From: Bacteroides timonensis | Lineage (GTDB): Bacteria; Bacteroidota; Bacteroidia; Bacteroidales; Bacteroidaceae | DNA: 44,937 nucleotides | Direction of reading: 5' to 3' | NCBI RefSeq assembly: GCF_000513195.1 | Contig: NZ_CBVI010000067.1 | Span: 1-44,937 of the forward strand | Part shown: in pieces, positions 1 through 7,830 of the stretch | Layout: the number at the start of each line of letters is the position of its first letter | How positions within the stretch are numbered: the first letter of the stretch is position 1 | Notes under the pieces: model-generated | What the model saw: the letters and a program-made list of their open reading frames with translations, nothing else | Told to the model about the DNA's origin: nothing | Databases searched by the model: none | Made by a program: the position numbers and the translations under genes

Positions 1-44
1 AGGGAGAATAGGGTGTTTCTCTTAGCTGCCGTTTGTCCGTTCAT
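1..44 (-). CDS. start of an unidentified gene running off the left edge
   Basis: An ATG at 44 reads leftward for 14 codons (MNGQTAAKRNTLFS) and leaves the window. Its support is the promoter-like TACTTTTG box about 28 bases upstream. Too little is visible to name a family. Confidence 0.3.
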   Translation of the reverse strand, partial: MNGQTAAKRNTLFS

Positions 45-71
45 ATCTTCTATCTTTCTTTAAAAGCTCGT

Positions 72-79
72 CAAAAGTA
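72..79 (-). promoter_or_regulatory. Bacteroides -7 promoter box
   Basis: The minus strand reads TACTTTTG, matching TAnnTTTG. The ATG at 44 lies about 20 bases after the expected transcription start. No clear -33 TTTG is seen. Confidence 0.4.
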
Positions 80-178
80 AAGATAAAAATTCAGATTGCC
101 GCACAAGCGGAACATCTTTTACGGGCAAAGGCGTAAAAATCTTCAATTTAGCGGAATCAGGAAGGAGGAAAATCAGAG

Positions 179-265
179 CTATATCGTAGTTTCTTGTACA
201 CTTTCGAATAAAGAGTGCGGTTCCTTATCGCAGATTTCTTGCCTGTGTTTATCAAGTGCCATCAT
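179..265 (-). CDS. 28-residue micro-ORF overlapping the Fic gene stop
   Basis: The stop codon of the Fic gene (TGA, 262-264) overlaps an ATG in the arrangement ATGA, a classic setting for translational coupling. The ORF encodes 28 mostly charged residues beginning MMALDKHRQEICDKEPH. No family is recognised. It could be a small partner of the Fic protein, the remnant of a longer gene, or chance. Only the overlap supports it. Confidence 0.3.
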   Translation of the reverse strand: MMALDKHRQEICDKEPHSLFESVQETTI

Positions 266-1749
266 AATATTGTTCTGTCGATAATTTGTAATTTAGCCTG
301 TGAAGGTTCATCATAGGCATTGCAAGTTGCAAGGTAATTTTTCAGCTCAGTAAAATCTGTACCATAGAGATTATCGCTGAACAGGTGTAATTTGGTCATA
401 ACATTGATATATGCCAACGGATCTTTATGGCGGGTAAGTTTACGCAACGCAAGAATATAATCTTCCCGAAACACAGTCGGAACGATGATTCTTGACTGGT
501 CCGCACGGACAAATTCGGCATTCATCATCACACGGGCTATGCGGCCATTGCCATCATTGAATGGGTGTACCTCGCTAATCATGAACATCATGAATATAGC
601 CTTTGCAAAAGGATCTGTAAGTGCCGAGTAATATTTGAATCCCTGCGACAAAGTGCCCTTTACTAACTGGAAATCGACAAATTCAGTCTGCCCGGCCCGG
701 TTATTCCGCATCTTAAAGACACCGGGACTCATGTGTGGCCGCCCTTCAAGCAGCACAGTGTGCCTATGGCTCAATATGGAAAAAAGTTCATCCGGAGAAG
801 TCGGGGTACGCATCATTTCAGCCCGGTTGGACAAAATCTTGAATGTGCCGAGAATATCATGCGAATCCTCATCACGTCTCGGCATCGGTATTCCTGAATC
901 AACGATTTCTTTGGCTTCCTCAATATCAAATTCAGTTCCTTCTATGTAGTTTGAAAAATAACTTTCAAAGAATGAAAACAGGCGGAATGACTCTTCATCG
1001 GTATTCCGGTTGTTTCTGATGACAAAATACCTGTCTTTGATGGTGTCAAACAGGATTTCAAAGAGTTCCACCCGCTTTGCATCGAAAGGACTTCCGGTTG
1101 CACGAGCCTTTGCTGATTCCGTGGACAACACTTCCGCATCATGGGTTGACAACAATGCTGAGATTATGTTATTGATTTTAGCAAATTCATTAGTCATTCC
1201 CAATTCATTGGCCACTTCACGCAGTTCATCACGATATTCATTCAACCGGTCTTCACCGCCAGTTAGAAGCAGTTGTTCTAATTTTGTTTCAATAACTTCG
1301 ATAGGAAGAACCCTTGATTCGTCTCCCGACTTCCGTGATACCTGCATATTCTCAAGCATATACCGAAATTCTCCGGATATGTGCATACCCATAAAAGGAA
1401 TATCTTTGGCAATCGCTTGGGGACCCTTGGCAAAATTCAGAATGATGCCCGGCAAATCTGTGACACGACGGGTGGTAGAACTTGTCAAAAAGAAATCCCC
1501 GCTTGGGGTCGGGCGCATTTCTTTGGCACTCCTATGGCTGATTAAGGCATTGGGATAGCGATATGCCAGAATCTCCATGAGATTGCGGCGTACTATATTC
1601 TCCGGATTGTCTATAAGGTTACTGGTATATATACGGGGAGCTATTTTCCGTAGCTCTCCATTTTTCTCCTTGTTTGAAAGGACACGCGAAACATTCGGGT
1701 CAGATGAGCCGAATATGATTTCCTTTTGAGTATCTATTCTTATTGCCAT
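262..1749 (-). CDS. Fic-domain protein (probable AMP transferase)
   Basis: About 495 residues. The core Fic motif HPFNDGNGRIAR is intact near residue 395, with the catalytic His, acidic residue and phosphate-binding GNGR loop. Fic enzymes usually transfer AMP from ATP to a hydroxyl side chain of a target protein, so it is likely catalytically competent; the target is unknown. No signal peptide or membrane segment is seen, so a cytoplasmic location is inferred. The reading frame is open to 1785, but the ATG at 1749 (MAIRIDTQKE) is preferred because a TACCTTTG promoter box lies at 1775-1782 and a start at 1785 would lie upstream of the transcription start. A micro-ORF overlaps the stop. It may be a toxin-type or housekeeping Fic; no classical antitoxin gene precedes it. 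Confidence 0.9.
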   Translation of the reverse strand: MAIRIDTQKEIIFGSSDPNVSRVLSNKEKNGELRKIAPRIYTSNLIDNPENIVRRNLMEILAYRYPNALISHRSAKEMRPTPSGDFFLTSSTTRRVTDLPGIILNFAKGPQAIAKDIPFMGMHISGEFRYMLENMQVSRKSGDESRVLPIEVIETKLEQLLLTGGEDRLNEYRDELREVANELGMTNEFAKINNIISALLSTHDAEVLSTESAKARATGSPFDAKRVELFEILFDTIKDRYFVIRNNRNTDEESFRLFSFFESYFSNYIEGTEFDIEEAKEIVDSGIPMPRRDEDSHDILGTFKILSNRAEMMRTPTSPDELFSILSHRHTVLLEGRPHMSPGVFKMRNNRAGQTEFVDFQLVKGTLSQGFKYYSALTDPFAKAIFMMFMISEVHPFNDGNGRIARVMMNAEFVRADQSRIIVPTVFREDYILALRKLTRHKDPLAYINVMTKLHLFSDNLYGTDFTELKNYLATCNAYDEPSQAKLQIIDRTIL

Positions 1750-1774
1750 ACAAAAAACAACGATTAATGATGCG

Positions 1775-1782
1775 CAAAGGTA
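1775..1782 (-). promoter_or_regulatory. -7 promoter box of the Fic gene
   Basis: TACCTTTG on the minus strand, a full match to TAnnTTTG. It gives a 5' leader of roughly 20 bases before the ATG at 1749 and decides that start over the one at 1785. Confidence 0.6.
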
Positions 1783-1826
1783 CAATTTCTTGCGACTAAA
1801 ACACTCATTCTGATAAAAAATTGAGT

Positions 1827-1919
1827 TTAATCATTGAATACCCGTGAAATTCCCGACATTGCACCTGCGGCAAACAGAGCGGAAGCAGATACTGATTTTA
1901 TAAAATTCCTGCGATCCAT
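1827..1919 (-). pseudogene. Tat leader remnant of a truncated secreted protein
   Basis: This ATG begins 13 bases after the amidohydrolase stop, as the next gene of that operon would. Its first residues, MDRRNFIKSVSASALFAAG, form a twin-arginine leader (RRNFIK followed by a hydrophobic stretch), typical of Bacteroides oxidoreductases or sugar-phosphate epimerase-like proteins. The frame ends after 30 codons with no mature domain. The simplest reading is that the body of the gene was lost when the Fic segment and its promoter arrived or by a deletion. A genuine 30-residue peptide is less likely. Confidence 0.55.
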
Positions 1920-1931
1920 AATGGTACGGTT

Positions 1932-2942
1932 TTAATCTTTTTGTTTGAACAGCCTCCGCGCATTGCCGCCCAGCATCCCCTCGGCATACGGCATCAGTTC
2001 CGCATCCTGATGCAGATAGCCTTTGATGCGTTTCAACACTCCGACCAACGCCGCATTGGGCACAAAGCCATAGTCGGAACCATACATCACGTGGTCGGGC
2101 GTGGTAATGGTGAGCAGCATTTTCAGCATATCGGGCGTGGGGCCGCCTGCCAAGTCATAATAGAGATTAGCCAAATTCCGGTCAACATCCACCTGACGCA
2201 TCAGCCCTTGCTTGACGAGCAACGGTTGCGCAGCCCGAAGCCTCGGCAAGGCGATGGGCAGGAACGAACCACTGTGCGGCACCACGAACTTGATGTCGGG
2301 ATAGCGCACCATGACGTTGTTTTCTATCATGTTGATTACCGCACGGGTGGTTTCCGCCGGATATTCATAGACGAAAATCGGTCCTCCGGTGAAAGTGTTT
2401 TCGGGACGTTGTGCCGGAGTATGCGGATGCAGAATGACTACTGCCTTGCGTGCATTCAGCACCTCCATCAGCGGATCCAGAGCCTTGTCGCCCAAATATT
2501 GTCCGCGACTGTTGGTAGCCAGTTTGATGCCGTCCGCATGAAGGGTATCAAGGGCATAGACGGCTTCGCGGATAGCAACCTGCACATCAGGCAGCGGCAA
2601 CGAAGCGCAGAACAGGAACTTGCCCGGATATTCCGCCTTTGCACGGGCGGCTTCCTCATTGATGGAGCGGATGCAACGACGGCTTTCTTCCGCATCGCCG
2701 AAATAAGGTTGCGGAGAGGGCATGGAGAGCACGGCACAGTCAATGCCTGCCTCCTGCATGAAAGCCAGATGCTTTTCCACACTCCACTCCGGAAGCGGAT
2801 AGCCGTCTTCCAACTCCGCGCCATGCTGCCGGAGCAGTTGCATATAACTGTCCGTCACGATATGCGAGTGTACGTCCATCACCTTTTGCGCCATAGCGTT
2901 TGTGACAAAGAACCATGCCATGATTATGAATCCGTATTTCAT
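1932..2942 (-). CDS. secreted amidohydrolase-family metal-dependent hydrolase
   Basis: About 336 residues with an N-terminal signal peptide (KYGFIIMAWFFVTNAMAQ), so probably periplasmic. It belongs to the TIM-barrel amidohydrolase superfamily, closest in pattern to the ACMSD/COG2159 group. Visible metal-site elements are HSH right after the leader (DVHSHIV), HPH in mid-protein, PHSGSFLP, and a late Asp in MYGSDYGF. The substrate is unknown; COG2159 members act as decarboxylases or hydrolases on small cyclic or aromatic acids. The ATG at 2942 starts one base after the flavodoxin stop, so the two genes are translationally linked in the AraC-controlled operon. The longer frame to 2972 would add ten non-signal residues and overlap the flavodoxin gene. 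Confidence 0.85.
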   Translation of the reverse strand: MKYGFIIMAWFFVTNAMAQKVMDVHSHIVTDSYMQLLRQHGAELEDGYPLPEWSVEKHLAFMQEAGIDCAVLSMPSPQPYFGDAEESRRCIRSINEEAARAKAEYPGKFLFCASLPLPDVQVAIREAVYALDTLHADGIKLATNSRGQYLGDKALDPLMEVLNARKAVVILHPHTPAQRPENTFTGGPIFVYEYPAETTRAVINMIENNVMVRYPDIKFVVPHSGSFLPIALPRLRAAQPLLVKQGLMRQVDVDRNLANLYYDLAGGPTPDMLKMLLTITTPDHVMYGSDYGFVPNAALVGVLKRIKGYLHQDAELMPYAEGMLGGNARRLFKQKD

Positions 2943-2943
2943 G

Positions 2944-3498
2944 TTATTTGATTTTAGTGAGCCATTCGGCAAGTGAACTCTTATCGACGCGTCCGTTCAG
3001 TAATTTTCCGGTTTTCCATTCCATTTGCGGATATGCCTTGCGCAATGCTTTCTCACTGTTCGTCAGACTGCTGCCTCCGGAAGTGGCAAAGGGAACAACC
3101 GACTTGCCTTTGAAGTCGTAGCTTTCCAAGAATGTATTGATAATGGTAGGCGCAAGATCCCACCAAATGGGGAATCCTACAAAAACAGTCTCATACTGCC
3201 CCATGCCTGCAACCTTTGAGGCTATTGCCGGACGCGAAGACTTGTCTTTCATCTCCACCGAACTGCGGCTGTTCTTATTGTTCCAGTTCAAATCCGCAGA
3301 AGTATAAGGCTTCGCCGGTTGGATTTCATAGAGGTCGGCATCCATGGCTTGCGCCAGTTTTTGCGCCGCACTTTTCGTTGTACCAGTACAAGAAAAGTAA
3401 GCTACCAAAATCTTCTTTGCATTCACGTTTTTCTTGTTTTGTGCCGTTGCTCCCATCGTACAGACAAGAGCAAGTAGGGCTAATAATAATTTCTTCAT
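2944..3498 (-). CDS. exported flavodoxin-fold protein
   Basis: 184 residues: a cleavable leader (KKLLLALLALVCTMGATAQ) followed by a flavodoxin-like domain. The FMN phosphate loop is visible as SCTGTTKSAA after the first beta strand (KKILVAYF), and FPIWWDLAPTIINTF and FATSGGSS match the flavin-binding loops of the flavodoxin_4 family. Export is unusual for a flavodoxin but common for this Bacteroidota group. It probably carries electrons in a quinone or aldehyde reduction process with the co-transcribed reductase and cupin; this role is inferred. It sits between the cupin gene (26 bases upstream) and the amidohydrolase (1 base downstream). Confidence 0.88.
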   Translation of the reverse strand: MKKLLLALLALVCTMGATAQNKKNVNAKKILVAYFSCTGTTKSAAQKLAQAMDADLYEIQPAKPYTSADLNWNNKNSRSSVEMKDKSSRPAIASKVAGMGQYETVFVGFPIWWDLAPTIINTFLESYDFKGKSVVPFATSGGSSLTNSEKALRKAYPQMEWKTGKLLNGRVDKSSLAEWLTKIK

Positions 3499-3524
3499 AT
3501 CTTTCCGCTTCTCGTTATTAGTGG

Positions 3525-4016
3525 TTATTTATTCTTCGTTGCTTCGGCGTACTCCTTGTCTGTAACGGGATTCAACCAAGCATTCTTATTCGTCTGCGGA
3601 TTACATTCCACAGCCAAGTGGGAAAACCATGAATCGGGAGCTGCGCCATGCCAATGTTCTACACCTGGTGCTATTTCCACCACATCACCCGGGTTCAGTC
3701 GGCGAGCCGGCTTCCCTTTCTCCTGATAATAACCTACACCGCCTACGGCTATAAGAATCTGCCCTCCGGTGTGACTGTGCCAACTGTTGCGGCAACCCGG
3801 TTCGAAGGTGACATTATAGACAGGTACATTCAGGTTCTTGTTGGAGGTCAACGGAGCAAGCCATGACTTGCCCGTGAAATGTTGCTGGAATCCTACGTTT
3901 TCATTGCCGGTAGGAAATGCGCTGATGGTCGGTACTTCGTTTTTCATGTTCTGGGCGTTAAGACTGATGCCCACCGAAAAGGCAGCTATCAGCAGGAATA
4001 ATGTTTTCTTCTTCAT
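3525..4016 (-). CDS. secreted single-domain cupin protein
   Basis: 163 residues with a signal peptide (KKTLFLLIAAFSVGISLNAQ). Both cupin motifs are present: HSHTGGQILIAVGG gives the first His pair plus Gln/Glu position, and PGDVVEIAPGVEHWHG gives the second. These residues bind a metal in cupins. The enzyme activity cannot be told from sequence; relatives accompany aldo/keto reductases and carboxymuconolactone decarboxylase-type proteins. The gene lies 22 bases after the aldo/keto reductase and belongs to the same leftward operon. Confidence 0.85.
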   Translation of the reverse strand: MKKKTLFLLIAAFSVGISLNAQNMKNEVPTISAFPTGNENVGFQQHFTGKSWLAPLTSNKNLNVPVYNVTFEPGCRNSWHSHTGGQILIAVGGVGYYQEKGKPARRLNPGDVVEIAPGVEHWHGAAPDSWFSHLAVECNPQTNKNAWLNPVTDKEYAEATKNK

Positions 4017-4038
4017 ACATTCTTTAATTAAGGGTGAA

Positions 4039-4983
4039 TTATATCATGGGATGTTCCCAAGACCCTTTGGTATCTACACCGGTCTTTGCAGCCAAGTTTT
4101 CCAAGAGAGCCATTTCCTCGCCCGTCAGGCTGATAGAGGCGGCTGCCACCGTTTCGGCGATGTATTTCGTCTTGGTCACACCGATGATGGGCAACGTGTG
4201 TTTGGCAATGGCCCATGCTATCGCTATCTGCGAAATCGTGGCTTTACGCCTTTCAGCCATCAGCCTCATAGCTGCGAGCAATAAGTCCACTTGCGGCAAT
4301 ATCTTGTTGTAGGTTTCGCCACGTCCGCTGCCTTGCGGCAAAGGATTGCCAGAATTGTATTTGCCCGTCAGCACGCCCTGCTCCAGCACCATGTAGGCGA
4401 AGAACACTATATCATTCTCCTTGCAGTAATCGAGGATTCCGGCTTCTTCCGATGACCGGTAAAGCAAGCTGAAATGATTCTGAACAGCAGAAACCTTAAA
4501 CCCTTCGACCCCGAGAATCTCATTGGCACGTTTCAGCTCCGCAAGGTTATGATTGGATACACCCACGCTCTTTACTTTGCCGGTTTTCAAGAGAGTAATC
4601 AGTTCGGGAGTCCACCGCTCCACATCAGCAGGATTGTGAATCCAGTAAATGTCTATGTAATCCGTACCGAAACGCTTTAGTGATGCGTCGCACATCTGCT
4701 CCATAGAGTCACCGTACATTCCGGCTATCTGCGGAGTAAATTTAGTGGAGATAATCACCTCTTCACGGTTGTACTGTTTTGTGAAAGTGCCGAGAATTTC
4801 TTCCGATGCACCCATACCGTAAACGGTGGCTGTGTCCCACAGATTCAGACCATTCTTCATAGCCTCTTCAAACACGGGTTTCAAGTCTTCTGCCTCAAGA
4901 TGATTCCCGAATACTTGGTCGCCACCGGCGGCACCCGTGCCCCACGACCATGTTCCTAATGCAATAGTTGGATACTTTTTCAT
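4039..4983 (-). CDS. aldo/keto reductase
   Basis: 314 residues, a normal length for the family, with no leader, so cytoplasmic. The catalytic tetrad can be placed: Asp and Tyr in LWDTATVYG, Lys in STKF, His in WIHNPAD. The C-terminal part (IIGVTKTKYIAE) supplies the NADPH-binding loop. It reduces aldehydes or ketones with NAD(P)H; the physiological substrate is unknown. It is the first gene of a four-gene operon (reductase, cupin, flavodoxin, amidohydrolase) plus a broken fifth gene, and is transcribed divergently from an AraC regulator, suggesting substrate-induced or electrophile-induced control. Confidence 0.92.
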   Translation of the reverse strand: MKKYPTIALGTWSWGTGAAGGDQVFGNHLEAEDLKPVFEEAMKNGLNLWDTATVYGMGASEEILGTFTKQYNREEVIISTKFTPQIAGMYGDSMEQMCDASLKRFGTDYIDIYWIHNPADVERWTPELITLLKTGKVKSVGVSNHNLAELKRANEILGVEGFKVSAVQNHFSLLYRSSEEAGILDYCKENDIVFFAYMVLEQGVLTGKYNSGNPLPQGSGRGETYNKILPQVDLLLAAMRLMAERRKATISQIAIAWAIAKHTLPIIGVTKTKYIAETVAAASISLTGEEMALLENLAAKTGVDTKGSWEHPMI

Positions 4984-5012
4984 TGTGATTTACCATATTA
5001 TTTTTGATATTG

Positions 5013-5020
5013 CAAAATTA
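5013..5020 (-). promoter_or_regulatory. -7 promoter box of the reductase-cupin-flavodoxin operon
   Basis: The minus strand reads TAATTTTG, matching TAnnTTTG, 30 bases upstream of the ATG at 4983. The 170-base gap shared with the divergent AraC gene is the likely place for its operators, but I could not define a convincing repeat there. Confidence 0.5.
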
Positions 5021-5117
5021 GGAGGTTTCAATCACTTGACTGCTATACCAATTACTGAACGATTGACCATTTTTACGGATTATTACCTCTGACATATTAT
5101 ATTCATAATAAATCCAT

Positions 5118-5125
5118 TACCTTTG
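5118..5125 (+). promoter_or_regulatory. -7 promoter box of the AraC gene
   Basis: TACCTTTG on the plus strand, 27 bases before the ATG at 5152, back to back with the promoter of the reductase operon. Confidence 0.6.
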
Positions 5126-5151
5126 CCACAGAAACCAATTGGAGATAAAAA

Positions 5152-6045
5152 ATGGAAGAGATTATAAGGATTGATACGATTCACCAATATAATGAATATA
5201 TGGGAGTGGAGACGTTGCATCCACTAGTCAGCGTGGTAAATATGTCGGAATGCACGCCACGGGAATTTCACCGCATCAACTACGGGCTGTATTGCATCTT
5301 TCTGAAAAACGTGGCATGCGGTCCGTTGCGCTACGGCATCAACTACTACGACTATCAAGACGGGACAATTGTGGCAGTGGCCCCGGGACAGATTTTCGGA
5401 GTGGAAAGCAACGAACCTATCCAGCCCAAAGGATGGGCGTTGGTTTTTCATCCGGACTTACTCTATGGAACAGAATTGGGACGTACCTTGAAAGACTATA
5501 CATTTTTCTCGTATGATGCCAATGAAGCCCTCCATATATCCGAGAAAGAGCGTGAAATCATTGAACAATGCTTCAACAATATTCTTATCGAGCTGAACAG
5601 GGAAATAGACGCGCACACCAACAGTCTTGTAGCCCGGAGCATAGGCATGCTGCTGGACTATTGCATGCGCTTTTATGACCGGCAGTTCATCACCCGGCAT
5701 AGAGCGAACAGTGATATTTTGAGCCGTTTTGAGAATGTGCTCACCGACTACCTGCTTTCCGATCGTCCCCGCCAATTGGGTTTGCCTACCGTGTCTTATT
5801 GCGCAGATAAAGTTTTCCTATCGCCCAATTATTTCGGAGACTTAATAAAAAAAGAGACTGGAAAGACGGCACAAGAATACATTCAACTGAAAATAATAGA
5901 CCGGGCTAAACAATTATTGGCGGAAGGCATACTGTCTGTTAATGAAATCGCTGAAGAACTGGGCTTTAAATATTCTACTCACTTCACCCGACTGTTTAAG
6001 AAAAGTGTCGGTATTTCTCCAACGGAATATCGGTTGAGCTGTTAG
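5152..6045 (+). CDS. AraC-family transcriptional regulator
   Basis: 297 residues. The N-terminal half is a cupin-like sensor domain (about residues 20-150, with PGQIFGVESNEP). The C-terminal hundred residues carry two helix-turn-helix units, ending in the family signature around FKYSTHFTRLFKKSVGISP. Being divergent from the aldo/keto reductase operon, it most likely controls that operon and itself. A GGAG sequence lies 10 bases before the ATG. A terminator follows, so it is insulated from the switch region beyond. Confidence 0.92.
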   Translation: MEEIIRIDTIHQYNEYMGVETLHPLVSVVNMSECTPREFHRINYGLYCIFLKNVACGPLRYGINYYDYQDGTIVAVAPGQIFGVESNEPIQPKGWALVFHPDLLYGTELGRTLKDYTFFSYDANEALHISEKEREIIEQCFNNILIELNREIDAHTNSLVARSIGMLLDYCMRFYDRQFITRHRANSDILSRFENVLTDYLLSDRPRQLGLPTVSYCADKVFLSPNYFGDLIKKETGKTAQEYIQLKIIDRAKQLLAEGILSVNEIAEELGFKYSTHFTRLFKKSVGISPTEYRLSC

Positions 6046-6087
6046 ACAAGAAAATTATTTGTGTTAAAACACTCCATATACGGGCAT

Positions 6088-6124
6088 TACCCTCTGCGAC
6101 ATGTCTGTAGCAGGGTATTTTTCT
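6088..6124 (+). terminator. terminator after the AraC gene
   Basis: TACCCT pairs with AGGGTA across a short loop, with GC/GC continuing the stem, followed by a T-rich tract. It lies between the AraC gene and the left end of the invertible segment. Confidence 0.6.
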
Positions 6125-6149
6125 TATTAAAGAGAAAATAAATTCATCT

Positions 6150-6377
6150 CTAATTCCGCCAAGTTCTGGCTGTACTTGGTACACCGGAGATTGAGAACTT
6201 GCCATCAATATCAGTTACAGTTCCCAAAGAGGTGCCTTGCACTAATACTGATGCCCCTACAACAGGCTCTCCATCTTCCTCGGAAGTCACAACCCCCGAA
6301 ACGGTAGATGTCTGAGCTGTTACAAAACCTATACTCATACAGAGACAGGTCAACAACAACATTAATTTTCTTTTCAT
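6150..6377 (-). pseudogene. N-terminal head of a SusC receptor, separated from its body by inversion
   Basis: 75 codons. Residues 1-21 are a signal peptide (KRKLMLLLTCLCMSIGFVTAQ). Residues 25-70 are the start of the carboxypeptidase-D regulatory-like domain that opens SusC proteins (VSGVVTSEEDGEPVVGASV ... GTVTDIDGKFSISGVP). The frame then leaves SusC homology at PSTART and stops three codons later. The missing continuation is on the opposite strand at 7906 onward, in the same codon phase (STASTMRVSFVGM). The head has its own promoter at 6431-6460. In the present orientation it would yield only a short secreted peptide. Confidence 0.85.
6162..6178 (-). repeat. left inverted repeat (IR-L) of the SusC switch
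   Basis: On the minus strand it reads CAAGTACAGCCAGAACT, matching IR-R at 7904-7920 in 16 of 17 positions but on the opposite strand. It lies inside the SusC coding frame, at codons for S-T-A-R-T. Confidence 0.85.
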
Positions 6378-6430
6378 AAATTCTCTCTTAAAATTAACCT
6401 ATTAAAACTTGTTTCATTTCTAACACGCTG

Positions 6431-6460
6431 CAAAGGTATTTAACTTATTTAAATATCAAA
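6431..6460 (-). promoter_or_regulatory. promoter of the SusC/SusD operon, facing away from it
   Basis: The -7 box TACCTTTG (minus strand, 6438-6431) and a TTTG at 6460-6457 are separated by 18 bases, a good Bacteroides promoter. It lies 54 bases before the ATG of the SusC head, inside the invertible segment. In the present state it fires leftward toward the terminator of the AraC gene. Confidence 0.7.
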
Positions 6461-6946
6461 AAGAAAAAGAGACAAATATATCTTACTTCTTTCCTTTTTA
6501 ACGTTTTAATGTCTTTTGGATAGTTATTCGTTGTCATATAAATCATTTTATCGCATTTATATAGTAAACTATAAGATTATTGTACTTTCTCATTCTGCCG
6601 ATAAAACAAAGCATTTCATAGATATTTTCTAGAAATACTGTATCAATATGTTATTCTACAGCCACATATTTTTACAATTATTATAAACCTGATGGCCGAA
6701 ATATACTTGCACTGCCTACAAGTTCTGCCCACACGGAAATGCTCTCAGGTGAGGGTGACGGGTAGCAAAAGAGTAACACAACTACGTGCTTGCTCCAGGT
6801 TGTCATGGAGAAGTAACTAAGAAGACCGGGTAAAGATAATAAAAGGAGGAAAAAGCGAAAAATCATCTCTTTTCGGGAAATTGTAATATTTCTGACAGAA
6901 AAAGACCAAAAGAATATTTTTCTTTGCACTCCAAAACAGACTATAT
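6461..6946. other. AT-rich gap inside the invertible segment
   Basis: Separates two divergent genes. Beyond the SusC promoter and a weak TTTCTTTG box at 6919-6926 before the oxidase gene, I see no coding signal that I trust and no clear RNA structure. Confidence 0.4.
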
Positions 6947-7435
6947 ATGATATACAATAATGAAAGTGTCAGACGACAAGACCGCTTGCTGGAAGAAGCA
7001 AATGCATATACCTTGTTGAAAGATGGCGAATATGGGGTTCTCTCGTTACAAGAAGAAAGCGGCAAGGGAGCTTACGGCATTCCCGTCAATTTCGTTTGGG
7101 ATGGAGAGAACTTCATCTACATACATTGTGCCCCCGAAGGGCATAAGCTTCGTTGCATCTCCAGGTGTCCTGAAGTATCATTCTGCGTTGTAGGGCAGAC
7201 AAATGTGGTGGCTAACAAATTCACCACCGGTTATGAAAGCCTCGTGCTAACCTGCCACGCCCAAACCGGACTCTCTGCCGAAGAGCGCATGCACGCATTG
7301 AAACTGATTTTGCAAAAGTACTCGCCTAATGACCTGACGGTGGGGAACAAGTATGCCGAGAAATCTTTTCACCGTACGGAAGTCATCCGTTTACAGATAA
7401 CGAGCTTTACGGGGAAGTGCAAGCGGGTACATTGA
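6947..7435 (+). CDS. NimA-like pyridoxamine 5'-phosphate oxidase-fold protein
   Basis: 162 residues, cytoplasmic. The pattern matches the split-barrel flavin-binding family that includes NimA nitroimidazole reductases: GEYGVLSL near residue 27, AYGIPVNFVWDGENFIYIHC near 48, and the strong signature EGHKLRCISRCPEVSFCVVG near 67-86. Members bind FMN or a related cofactor and reduce small molecules; drug resistance cannot be claimed from sequence. The gene is intact and lies wholly inside the invertible segment, transcribed toward the headless SusC body in this orientation. No strong ribosome-binding site is seen, as is usual here. Confidence 0.85.
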   Translation: MIYNNESVRRQDRLLEEANAYTLLKDGEYGVLSLQEESGKGAYGIPVNFVWDGENFIYIHCAPEGHKLRCISRCPEVSFCVVGQTNVVANKFTTGYESLVLTCHAQTGLSAEERMHALKLILQKYSPNDLTVGNKYAEKSFHRTEVIRLQITSFTGKCKRVH

Positions 7436-7578
7436 TCATATCATAAGAAACAACAAGGACACTTCAAATATAAAGAACTGTTCCGCCAGCTGTTTCTTGC
7501 CAAAATAGGCATTTTACGGCAGTAAACGAATACCCTCCCAATCTTTTCCCCCACGAGAGAGGGCTTTGGGAGAAGCTT

Positions 7579-7830
7579 CTAATCATAAACTTCCATACCC
7601 TTTTGCGTAAATGTGATAATAGTCAAGACACTCGAATCAGCCTTTCTAATGAAACGAAGTTCCGCAAATCGGGGCTATGTATCAGGGTTCTTCTCCACGT
7701 TCACCGAAAATTCATAATGAGCGGCGGCACGTGTCTCTGTGTCCTGTCCCTCCGTCAGCCAGCCGGCAGTTCTCTGAATGGAGAACTTGTCACGTTCCAT
7801 GTTGGTATAGAACAGATTTTCAGAGCAGCA
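7579..7830 (-). pseudogene. remnant of a secreted or lipoprotein beta-domain
   Basis: The minus strand carries an 84-codon stretch with protein-like composition (ENLFYTNMERDKFSIQR, then AAHYEFSVNVEKN, then RFAELRFIRKADSSVLTIIT) interrupted by one in-frame TAG at 7675-7677 and preceded by a stop at 7831-7833. The alternating hydrophobic pattern ending in a TFTQKG motif resembles the last strands of BACON or Ig-like domains in Bacteroides surface lipoproteins. It has no start codon and is best read as a decayed fragment carried in the invertible segment. Confidence 0.45.

Noticed and set aside
800..1023. Fic inhibitory motif at TVLLEG
   Set aside because: It fits the loose (S/T)xxxE(G/N) pattern but lies in the stretch just before the Fic core that usually forms part of the fold, so it is probably a chance match.
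1010..1558. rightward 182-codon gene opposite the Fic gene
   Set aside because: It lies wholly antisense to a clear protein family, has serine/leucine-rich content typical of antisense frames and no promoter.
6681..7065. leftward small genes in the switch segment
   Set aside because: They overlap the start of the NimA-like gene, show low-complexity hydrophobic content and lack initiation signals.
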